DNA from: Dryocosmus kuriphilus | Taxonomy: Eukaryota; Arthropoda; Insecta; Hymenoptera; Cynipidae | Direction of reading: 5' to 3' | NCBI GenBank assembly: GCA_038277395.1 | Contig: CM076191.1 | Span: forward strand, 23,842,983-23,906,982 | Length of the DNA stretch: 64,000 nucleotides | Shown here: positions 13,401-25,400 of the stretch, in pieces | How the letters are laid out: each line of letters starts with the position of its first letter | How positions within the stretch are numbered: the first letter of the stretch is position 1 | Notes under the pieces: model-generated | Told to the model about the DNA's origin: nothing | The model's database searches: none | What the model saw: the letters and a program-made list of their open reading frames with translations, nothing else | Position numbers and translations under genes: made by a program

Positions 13401-16400
13401 ATTTTATATCTTACTAACAGTCAAATGCTTGTTTTTAAGGGTAGTAAAACCCTATTCGTTTACTTAAATTTTTGTAATAAGATTTTGGACATTGCAGTGT
13501 ATTTTAATTGTTGGCTACAAATTTTCTGATTGTAAGAAACTAAGCATTTGAACCTATTGTAAAACTTTATTAAAACTAGATAATAGCTACTCTTCATTTA
13601 TAACATAGTTACTCGAAATTTCTCATTTTTAAAAAAGTATCGATTATCAAATTATTTCAAATGTCATGCATGATTCAATATTTTTAAACGATTAAAAAAT
13701 ATATATTTTTAATACTTGAAAAATAAACGCAAATTTAAAACTTAATTTACCTTCTTTCTATTAATAGCTTTATTTAGATTACTTTAAAGAATAAAAATTA
13801 CCCTGAATAATTAAGCTTATTTATATAGATACCATTTTTTATATTTTTAATTATTTAAAATTAAGTATATTAAATTCAAAAATAGAGACGAAGTAGAAAT
13901 AAACTGAACAATAAGCTACTGGTTACGATTTGAGATCCATTATTTGTGACGACTGACGATTCCTTTGTTAAATTGTATCAAGTTCAATAAAAAAAATCTG
14001 CCCGCTTCGCGGGGACATTCTCATCGCGCGCTTCGCGCGAAGTATGAGCGCGCCTATGGCGCGCGGTCTGGTGCACATCCTGCTTGGTATTCATTACGTA
14101 GGTCTTAAAATTTCGAAACACCTACTTTTAATGATATCATTAAATTTGAATTTTTTATTAAAAATTTCAAAAGAAATTATTTTACTTAAGGCTCTATTGA
14201 CCTTAAAGAATACATTCTCACCATGACACTCGCGCTTCACGCTCGACAATTACATTTTTCTTAAACACATTGTAGATTGGTAAAGTTTTTTTGCGATTTT
14301 CCAAACTTTCACAATGCAGGATTTCGATTCTTAAAAGTAAAACGATGAGTCTTATAAATAAATTTTGTAGCTCTTCCCAAGGTGAACAATTATGCTTCTT
14401 AATATTTCCTCATATCTTGCATAGTTTTGCTGAAAAATAGTTTTCTTTATATTTCATAACATATTTCATGAATAACTCAAAAACTACGCGTCTGCTCAAA
14501 AAAATGATAGAGAGCAAATGTGTAGGTCTTTTTGAGGTGAACAACTTTGTTTATTATCATTTTTTCGTATTTTGCATAGTTTGGCGGGAAATTGGAAATT
14601 TTTAAATTTTAGTAACGTTTTCTCGATGAAAAAAAAACCGTGCATTTTATCAAAAAATGGTTAATACAAAATTTGTAGAAATTTTTAAGTTGAACAACTT
14701 TACTTATTATCATTTTTTTCGTATCTTGAATATTTTGGCAAGAAAACACAGTTTTTTGTTTTTAATAACGTTTTCTCGAATAAAACAAACACCGTACATT
14801 TTATCGAAAAATGGTTAAAACAAAATTTGTAGATTTTTTTAAGGTAAACAATTTTACTCTCCGCTATTTTTTTTGCATCTCGCATAGTTTAGCCGGAAAA
14901 TTGATTTTTTGATTTTGTGAAAACCGTTTTTGATGGATAAAACCATAACCACTGGTCAAAAACCGCTGGTTAACGAACTCGTCCTTTCTTTTTGCACCCT
15001 GAAGAAGTGTGCCAAAGCACAATCCAATCCGATTAGTCCTTCGAAAGTTATCGCGACCACAGACAACGACAACGACAACAGACAGACAGACACCGTCGTA
15101 AAAAACCGTTTTTTCTGACTCAGGGGGTCTCAAAACGTGAAGATTTGATGAAAACTGGGGGGTCAAATTTTACGTATTTCTATACCTTCTCTGATGAATA
15201 TTTAAAATTAAGAAATTCACGTTTTTGATATACTTTAATCGACTGGTAAGCGTGAGAAACGCGATGAGAATGCGCCTGAGTAGAGAGCAGATTTTTACAT
15301 TCTCATCAGAGAAGGTATTAGATTTATGTAAAATTTGACTTTCGCGGATTTCATGAAATCTCCACGTTTTGAGACCCCCTGAGTTAGAAAAAACGGTTTT
15401 TACGACGGTGTCTGTCTGTCTGTTGTCGTCGTTGTCGTCGTTGGCGTTGTCGTCGTCTGTGGTGGCGATAACTTTCGAAGGACTAATCGGATTGGAGTGC
15501 GCTTTGGTACACTTCTGTACGGGGTAAAAAGAAAGGACGAGTTCGTTAAACAGCGGTTTTTGACCAACAGTTATGGTTTTATCCATCAAAAACGGTTTTC
15601 ACAAAATCAAAAAATCCATTTTCCGGCTAAACTATGAGAGATACAAAAAAAATGTAAGAGAGTAAAATTGTTCATCTTAAAAAAATCTACAAATTTTGTT
15701 TTAACCGTTTTTCGATAAAATGAACGGTTTTTGTTTTAATCAAGAAAACGCTATTAAAATTAAAGAACTCTGGTTTCCCGCCAAACTATTTAAGATACAA
15801 AAAGATGGTAGAGAACAAAGATGTTCAGTTTAAAAAGATCTACAAATTTTGTTTTAACCATTTTTTGATAAAATGCACGGTTTTTGTTTTAATCGATAGA
15901 ACGTTATTAAAAATCAAAATTTTCAAATTTCCCGCCAAACTATGCAAGATACGGAAAAATAATAAGAAACAAAGTTGTTCGCCTCAAAAAGATCTACAAA
16001 TTTGCTGTCTATCATTTTTTTGAGCAGACGCGTAGTTTTTGAGTTATTCGTGAAATATGTTATGAAATATAAAGAAAACCATTTTTCAGCAAAACTATGC
16101 AAGATATGAGAAAATATTAACAAGCAGAATTGTTTCACCTTGGAAAGATCTACAAAATTTATTTATAAGACTCATCGTTTTACTTTTAAGAATCGAAATC
16201 CTGTATTGTGAAAATTTGGAAAATCACAAAAAAACTTTACCAATCTACAATGTGTTTAAAAAAAATGTAATTATCGAGCGTGAGTGTCATGATGAGAATG
16301 TATTCCTTAAGGGCGATAGAGCCTTGAGTAAAATAATTTCTTTTGTAATTTTTAATTTAAAGGTTTACACGATTCATAAACATCGAGCGCGTAGCGCGAG

Positions 16401-19400
16401 GTGAATAATTTATCGAGCGCGAAGCGCGAGTGCCAACAGACACGCGCCCTAGGCACGCTCATACTTCGCACGAAGCGCGCGATGAGAATGTGCCCGCGAA
16501 GCGGGCAGATTTTTTTCATAATAACTATAATATATAATTAAAGGTTTCTTCAATTTCAGCTAAAAAAAATTTTATGCATCACGTATTCCAATTTCCTTTT
16601 TAAGTAATTAAAAATTTACATAATTGAAATATCATTTCTATGATTTCTTTCGATTTCGATTCTTAAAAGTAAAACGATGAGTCTTATAAATAAATGTTGT
16701 AGCTCTTTCCAAGGTGAACAATTCTGCTTGTTAATATTTTCTCATATCTTGCAAAGTTTTGCTGAAAAGTGGTTTTCTTTATACTTCATAACATATTTCA
16801 CGAATAACTCAAAAACTACGCGTCTGCTCAAAAAAATGATAGAAAGCAAATTTGTAGATCTTTTTAAGGCGAACAACTTTGTTTATTATCATTTTTCCGT
16901 ATCTTGCATAGTTTGGCGGAAAATTTGAAAATTTTGATTTTTAATAACGTTTTATCGATTAAAACAAAAACCGTGCATTTTACCAAAAAATGGTTAAAAC
17001 AAAATTTGTAGATATTTTTTAATTGAACAACTTTGTTCTTTACCATTTTTTTGTATCTTGAATATTTTGGCGGGAAACCAAACTTTTTTAATTTTAATAG
17101 CGTTTTCTTGATTAAAACAAAACCCGTTCATTTTATCAAAAAACGGTTAAGACAAAATTTGTAGATTTTTTTGAGATGAACAATTTTACTTTCTTACATT
17201 TTTTTTGTATCTCTCATAGTTTAGCCGGAAAATGGATTTCTTGATTTTGTGAAAACCGTTTTTGATGGATAAAACCATAACCGTTGGTCAAAAACCGCTG
17301 GTTAACGAACTCGTCCTTTCTTTTTACCCCTTAAAGAAGGGTACCAAAGCGCACTCCAATCCGATTAGTCCTTCGAAAGTTATCGCGACCACAGACGACA
17401 ACGACGACGACGACGATAACGACAACAGACAGACAGACACCGTCGTAAAAACCGTTTTTTCGGATTCAGGAGGTCTCAAAACGTGGAGATTTCATGAAAT
17501 CCGCGAAAGTCAAATTTTGCATAAATCTAATGCCTTCTCTGATGAGAATGTAAAAATTTTTTAATAAATGAGTAGGGTTTCATTAACGTCAAGAACAAGC
17601 TGACTGCTAGCAAAATACGAAATTTCACTTTTCTTGGCAACACTAATAAGTATTTAATTCGAGGCTAATAAAAGTTTCAGTAATGCTTACATTTAATTAA
17701 TTATACAGCTTTTCTCAACATCAACAAAACTCTATATTTAAAAATAAAAACGCAAAAATTCTTGGACGCACTTATGTAAACGAGGCATAATGTAAACTGG
17801 CCAAACTATGATGATTTATCCGTATCACGATGGATAAGTTTTAGTCTTGGTGTGCAAATATGAATTGATTTTTTTTGTAATTTACTTATTTGATTGAAAA
17901 TAGAGGAAATAGTGGAGAGGCAGTGATCCCTGATAGCCTGAAAAATGTCTTTGATCTAAAGAAACATTAAAAACCATTTATAGCTGTTGGAATGACATAC
18001 TATTAAACAGGTCGATAAATGTAATCTAATTATTTAAATATTTATTATTTAGATTGAAAATGTTGATTGTTTACTAAAATTCATTTAAAGTTTAAGCATG
18101 TGAAAAAAAGAAAATAGAAAATAAACATCCAACCACAACGCCATTCACAGCAAAAATAAGACATTTATAATTACCTTTGCCTTCAGCTTTTCCACCTCTT
18201 CATCTGATAATGTGAGCTTATACTGACTCTGCAAGCAACCAACGACACACAAAATGCATAAGCTAAATCTATACTAAAATTCACAATCTAGCATTTAGTG
18301 AAATTTCACGATTGTACCAAAAATTAAACATAATAATGACGAAAAAAACAATCCTGAAACAAAAGCAATTTCCCTCTTATAATTCGAGTTGCAAATAGAT
18401 ATGAATAAATAGATGCATTTTCTTTAAGAAAAATTTATCAGGTTATTTGCAAACCTTTTGAAATATATAACATTCTTTTAGTGTAAAATATTAAACAATC
18501 AAAGCACATTTAAAAATACTTGAACACTTGATTCACTCTAATTTGGAAAAGTTTGAACATTACACAAATTGAAAATATGTTTAACTCTATATTATCCACA
18601 TAAAGCTCTTGATAACACTGTCCAATATTTTTCGACATGATTTTTTTTCCTTCAAATCACTGTGGGTGATTCTTATAATATTTTTCTAGATTGAGAATCT
18701 CTGAAAAAAATACCCTAGCATGTCTAGTTTTTTTTTTAAATGGGGTCAAAATGTAAAAAAACACATTTTTGGTACTTTTTGAGAACCTAAAAAAATCAGT
18801 GAGACGTGCTAGAATCTTCTACGTGGGCTTAAATGGAATCTCGAACCTTTTTTAATGAAGCTACCCACCCGAAAATTAAAGGAAATCAATGTGAAGCAGT
18901 TGGGAAAATATTTTCCTGGCGCGCGCAAGAGCTATAGCGACCGTTTCGCTCGAAGAAATAGTTTATTTATTTTTCTGATTAAACATTAGAATATATTTTG
19001 CACTAGTTATAAATATGTCTACATGAATTTAAAACATTTACAGGAGACAATATACAGATGAATAGACAGAGAATAATAGACAGAGAATAATAATTTCCAC
19101 ATTGTTAGCTGGATAAACAATTCCTAAAATGGGTTTTGACAAAAGTTTGCATATTAGTACTACTTGAAATTTAATGAGCCTTTGAATAAGAAAAAATTTT
19201 TCCAACTCGAATTAAAATGATAGATTCTAGTTTACTCTATTCAGAGATATGCAATTTGAGGCACGAAGCCTGTCAGTTGAACGAAACGGTTGCTACAGCT
19301 CCTACGCGCGCCAGGAAAAGTAATTCCCAACGGCTCCACCGTAATTTCCTTTAACTTTCGGGTGAGTAAGTCTTTCTTTATAAAGAAAGGTTCGAGCTTT

Positions 19401-22400
19401 CATTTAAACCTACGTGAAAGATTCTGTCTCTTTTCTTTGATTTTTTGTAGGCTTTCAAAGAATGCCCAAAATGCGTTTTTTTTGTTGTTGACATTTTGAC
19501 GCCGTTTTTAAAAAAGAACTAGACTTGAAAGAGTATTTTTCTCAAAGAATTCTTAATCTACAGGAAAAATCCTATAAAAACCATCCAGAGTGATTTAATG
19601 AAAAAAAAAACATGTCGGACAGTGTAAATTTTCAAAGTGCATTTTAAAAACACCTCCACAATTTAAAAAGCGTAATTTGAAGATTTAAACTACCCCGTAA
19701 CCAATACTTAAAAAACAAAATACAACTCATTAATGATGCAATAAAAACTGGACAGGTAAAAAAATTTAAAAATTAAAAATTAAAAAAAAAAAAAATACTC
19801 AGTGAAATGATGCAAATCATAAAATAAAACGACCACCAAAAGTAACGCAAATAATATAAACAGATATAAATAGCGACAAAAAACATTTTAAAAGGTGATT
19901 TATATACAATAACGAGACTAGATGCTTTTTTCTCGTTGTGTTTCTCAAACTTCTATTCACAAAACTCAGCCAAGAAATAGGAATCCGAAAGAAATTAGAC
20001 ATATTCTCATGTTGAAAAATTATTTTTTTAAATTGTATTTAATTCGGCTCAAAAACATATCTAAATCCTTCTAAGAAATGTGACTCAAATCATTTCAATG
20101 TACTTTTCCTTAATTTCGTTCGGATCCTTGCCAAAAAATAAAAATTTACACAAACTACAAAGAAACCTAAAAAAAAAACAACAAAAAAAAACAACAAAAA
20201 AAAACCTGAAATACCTCTTGTAGAAGCATCCGAAGACTATCAACGTCACTCTGCGTCGTGCTAGAATTTGGCGGTGGCTGAGAAGAGCTGATAATCGGCG
20301 ATCGGCGTCCCGGAGAAATGTAGTTTTCAATGGGGCTATGTGGAGGTTCTCCTTCCGAGCAAGAAGACATCGTAGGTGATCCAGGAATTCCTCCAGTTCC
20401 GATTGAAACATCCTCTTCTCGTCTTTCATCGGGCGACATGTCCGAGAAGTTGAGTCTCCTAAAAAATATTCTCATGCTTCAAAGACTTCTTCAAAACCCA
20501 ATAATGAATAGTTCAATTTAAATATTATATTCAAGTATTCCCTCAGCCCTCCAGTTGGCCTCAGGCTCTAAATGAAGCGACCGCAGTTGTCACAGAGTTT
20601 GAGCGAGCAAGGATAAACCATCACTTGGAATACGATTATCAGAATGCGTTCTGTTTTCCATACAATGCAAGAGCCATAACTAAGCGTTTTGTTTTAGTTG
20701 AACTAAAATCGCATACTATCGTTGCAGTATAACTAAATATAGAATCCTTGCACCTCAGGCATTATTGATTTCGATGGGCAGGCCTTTGAGGTAAAAGTAT
20801 ACAGGGTGATCTTGCAATAACTAAATAGATTATAGTTTGGATGATTATAGGGCATTAAAGGCGAGGAAAAAGATTGCGAGCTATCTCTGATTGACTGCAA
20901 AAGTTCTAAGCACGCTTAACGATATTAAGGAAAGGAAAACGAACAAATATAGAGCAACTTTATACAGCTGCAATTAAATGTTAATAGTGATATCTCTCAA
21001 AAATAGAATGTGAAACGAGTTATCGATTTGTAAATCTAATATATAGCAGTTTCAAAAATAACTTACCGATTGGTGCACATGTTTGCTTCACGATCCCTAT
21101 CAGCTTGGAGGCTTTGTCGGATTAACATCGCAACTTCAGAATTCTTCGGATCTCGTTCTCTGCCGATTACAAAGCGTACGAGACCTGACGTATTTCGAAG
21201 AACGCTAGCGGCATAAGCTTGAGTTACTCCAACTAAAGATTTGCCATCAACTTCGACAATTTGATCATTCACTTGTATTCTTCCTTCTCGAGCCGCTGCA
21301 CCCTTTTCAGTGATTGTCTTGACGAAAATTCCAAGCTTTTCGAGACCCGCGTCTGCACCGACACCCATGCCGATTATACTGAGTCCGAGACCGTCTGGTC
21401 CCTTCATCAACTCCACAGGAAACACCTAAAAAGTAGGAGAAAATCGTGAGATAGGTAGTCAAAGCAGGCACAATTGTATATTTCAAGTACACAGAGCGAC
21501 TCAAGAATGACTGCTCTCTACATTCTCCCTGCATTTTATATATAATAATTATTCGGCTTAATATACGAAGGGCGACATTGCAAACGAGCGTAAGTGCCAA
21601 ATTTCCGAAAAATCATTGTATTGGCTTAAACTACTTGTTTTGACCGAACTCATGTCCCTGTAGAAGATTTTAGTTAAGTTTGACTTTTAAGTGGATCAGG
21701 GAAAAATCATTGGGCATAGGGTCGAAAAAAGTTGATTTTTTCTAAGCGCTCCTTTCACGATTCAACAGAGTTCAGTAATCGTTCGAAAGTACTTTCTTGC
21801 CTTTTTTTAAATTTAAAAATAAAGAAGTTACGCAATTTTTAGGGTCAAAATTGGAGTTTTTTGGGATGCGCCGATATTTGACAAGAGTTTTCTCGCACAT
21901 GGTTATTTTTTAAGCGCTCTTTTCGCGATTCAATAGAGCTAACTAATAGCTCGAAAGTGTTTTCTTGTTTTTTTAAGTTCAAAAATAAAAAAGTTACGCA
22001 ACTCTATAGGCACGTATCGAAATCGGAGTTTTTGGGGAAGCGCCGTTCCTTTGACAAAGGTCTTCTCGGAGTTGGATGCTTCTTTCAGGATGTTCGTTTC
22101 ACGGTTTGGTAAAGCTAACAATGCCTCGAAATGTTTTCGCAGTTTTTTGTTTAAAAATAATTGCGTGAAAGTTGTACAATTTTTTGGGTCTCCTATAAAA
22201 TTCGGGCTTTGAAACTTACGCCCGTTTGCAGAGTCTCCCTTCATATATTTAAAACACACCTCCATTTTTTCCACGCGTTTTTCAAGTTCGTACTCAGCAC
22301 TTGCAGCGACGGGATCAACATCTTCATTACGCCGATCATAATCGTTAACTGAATGGGTAGAAAAGACGCGCATAGGCCCCGTGTCGAAAGTGATTTTCGT

Positions 22401-25400
22401 CGATTTTTTAACTGGCAATGACTCTGGCAGTTCTTCATCCTCGTCCTCTGATTCTCGAAGACCCGCGACCTCCATCCAGAAGTGGCCATCTTCGAAGTAG
22501 TGCACACCATTTTCCACAAGTATCTAAAAAAAAATTCATATGTCTACTTAGAAAGTTTTCAATTCAGTTTCAGGATTTTTTTAAACATAAAAAATTAGAA
22601 AATTAACTTACAATTTTTCCAGGAACGAGTGTGTAGTCGTCTTGCTGTTCTGTTTCAGTGTCGTCATTGGTTTCGTGGGTGTAATTCAAACTGCTGACGG
22701 ATCCGAGTAATCCACTTTCGCTACCAGTTACTGATCCTATTTGGCTTTCAGTCAATGAGTCGATTGTTAAATCGCTGCGTGATCTGTGTGACAACCTGAA
22801 ATAAGAAAAAGTTAAGAGGAATTCAGATTTTACATTGAAATGATTTTTGAGAGTGAAGGCAAATCCTAGGCTCATTCCTCTATTCCTGCAAGTTGTGATA
22901 TTTAAAAAGAAACAGCAACTCAAAGGAGCAGAAGAAGCAACATTCGCTGACATTAGACTTGCTAAGAATAATACAATATCAATTGTAATAAAAAAAGCAA
23001 CAGCACTTTACCTATAATCCTGAGTGGTACTGTTGCCGAGACTGGAGTCTTGGGCTGATAGGACATCCGAGAGCCAATCCGGAGCGTTATCTTGGTCCTC
23101 TTTGTCTTTACTACTGTCTGCTTCTGGATCTCCTGGTTTATCTTCAGTGACAAGTCCGTTGGCAATTGTGGGTGATAATAACCTGGAAATTTCTTGAGCT
23201 TCCTCGTCCGACAGCAGCGCCGAGCCTTGTCTATTTCATCATTCACAATTTTGACTCATTCCATTTTTTTTCTCACTTACCGTCATTTTGACAAGTGAGA
23301 CTTTAGGTTTGTTACAGAATTCCTAATTACAGAATTTTATAGGTACTCGGCTAGTGCAGAATATTCGTTTCAGAGAAACAATTTAAAAAATTTAGCTTTC
23401 AATATACTTAGCCTGTTCCATAATAATATTTTTATAACTTATTTTCCAGTCACAGAAAATCTGTGACAACCCTGAATTTGTTCATATTTATACACTAAAA
23501 ACATAAGATTTACTCACCTGATTTTCTTTTCCAAAATTCTGTAAAAGCCCAGAGTGTTGTCGTTGTCAGGCACATACAAAATTTAATGCAAAAAAAAAAC
23601 TGGTGTAATAAAAGAAATCATATCAGCTCTATTAATTTTATAAACTCCAAAATTCAATCAAAAACCTTGAAACACTTAAACAGCATTTGCAAAATTAAGA
23701 AACGAAATTGACTTACAATTTCATACACCTAGCACTGCGAAGCATGACATGCTATTCCTCTTTATAATAAATAGACAAGTTTGAAACTGAACTCATGTCT
23801 CTTGAAAGAGTAATAATTAACCTAAAATCTAATCCACTAAATATTAATTAATCAAAAAATGTTCTCACCGAGAGCTTAAAAGATTCTCCGCCTCATCAGG
23901 AGTCATCGTATCCGGAGTGACAGGAACAAATTGACTCGTAGTTAACTTGACCGTCTCGACAGGACCATTCAAATTTGGAGTCTCCAACGAGGGCAAACTC
24001 TCTAAATTAGTAATAGTTTTGGCATCGCTCGAGTCACTGTCTTCAATCAAACTGTTATCAGACACTTTTTGATCCGCCAACAAATCCTTCTTCAAAGGAG
24101 AAGCTATCCTAACTTGGGGTTTATCCCCCGATAACATTACCAGGAGTTAAACTATTTTCCGTCTGTCTTAATTTCGCCATTTCTGCCTTCTGCTTCTCCT
24201 GTTCCCAGGTCGTTTTCATCGATTCTTCTGGTTCTTTATCAAAACTGGCAGAAATAGAAGAATTCACTTGATCTATTTTCGCAATCTGTTCAGTCACTTC
24301 ACTTGCTCTCTCAATTTCGACGTTGTTTCTATACAAAAGGTCAAATGTCGAATGCTTATCACTCACATCCTTCTCTTCATTATTGGGTTCCTTATATAAA
24401 TTACTGCTCTGATTAGTCGCATTATTAGAATACTGATTTGTACTTGTAATAGATTTATCTAAATAATCCGCCTTGTTTTCGAGATCCGTAAAACTCGCCC
24501 GTTTTCCGGAAACTTCTTCCTTGTTTTTTGCGAGTTTCTCTCGAACCGAAACCTTGATTTGGTCGTTCTTAGCGTTGGAAACTGTCTTCTGACACTGAAG
24601 ATCAACAGATTGTTTCTCTTTCGATACTTCAGGATGGAAGGTATTATTTTCTGGAGAGAAGCCTGAGATTTCTTTCGGTACAGAATTCGTCACTGCCGCC
24701 TGCTGGAACCTGTAAATGCCATCCTGAGAAGACTTCGTCGAGGGGCTGAATTTGTTTTCCACTTTAGCAAGGGACTTGCTCTTAGCTTGTTCTTGAGTGT
24801 GCTGGATACGTTTCACATAGGGGGTTGGCACGGGAATTTCTTTATGTTCCAGAGACGGGTATTCCTGATCCGAACTTACGACCGAGGGTGGACGATGACC
24901 TAACCCAGCAGCAGGCAACTCAACTCGAACGTGCGATCGCCTGATGACAGTTGCAGTATCGGTTTCACTGAACTTGTAGTCCTTTTCTGCATTCTCGTCT
25001 TTGTCCAAAATCCTCTCGGTGTAGCTTGTGGGCTTTTCCGGCTCCTCTGTCTCCAAGTCATAACTGCTTCGCCCTTAAATTGAAAAAGAAAGATTACCTT
25101 ATTAGGGTGTTGAGCGAGAATCAGATTTTGAAATAAAACTATTTATAATTTAAAAAGTAAATTGTTATTATAAAAGTTTACAGAATCTAATTATTATAAA
25201 GCTTTTTTAAAAAAATCAAAAAACATCATGACTTCAAGTCATACAAAATTATATTGAAGAAATCTTATTATCAAGAGTTTAAAACAGAGGATATTTTTAG
25301 CAAATCATTGCGTAGTGGATAAAATTTGAAAACTGATGACAAAACAATTTTATGTACCTCGACAATCGATGCAGAGTAAACGGAGACACATATCACCAAT

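Noticed and set aside
15805..16023. ORFs within the 1.2-kb repeats (for example MVENKDVQFKKIYKFC)
   Set aside because: They follow the 155-bp subrepeat structure, occur in several frames and are broken in most copies.
24121..24137. Real exon boundary with a new start at 24137 in spinophilin
   Set aside because: No acceptor lies between the two overlapping frames; removing a single G from a G5 run joins them perfectly.
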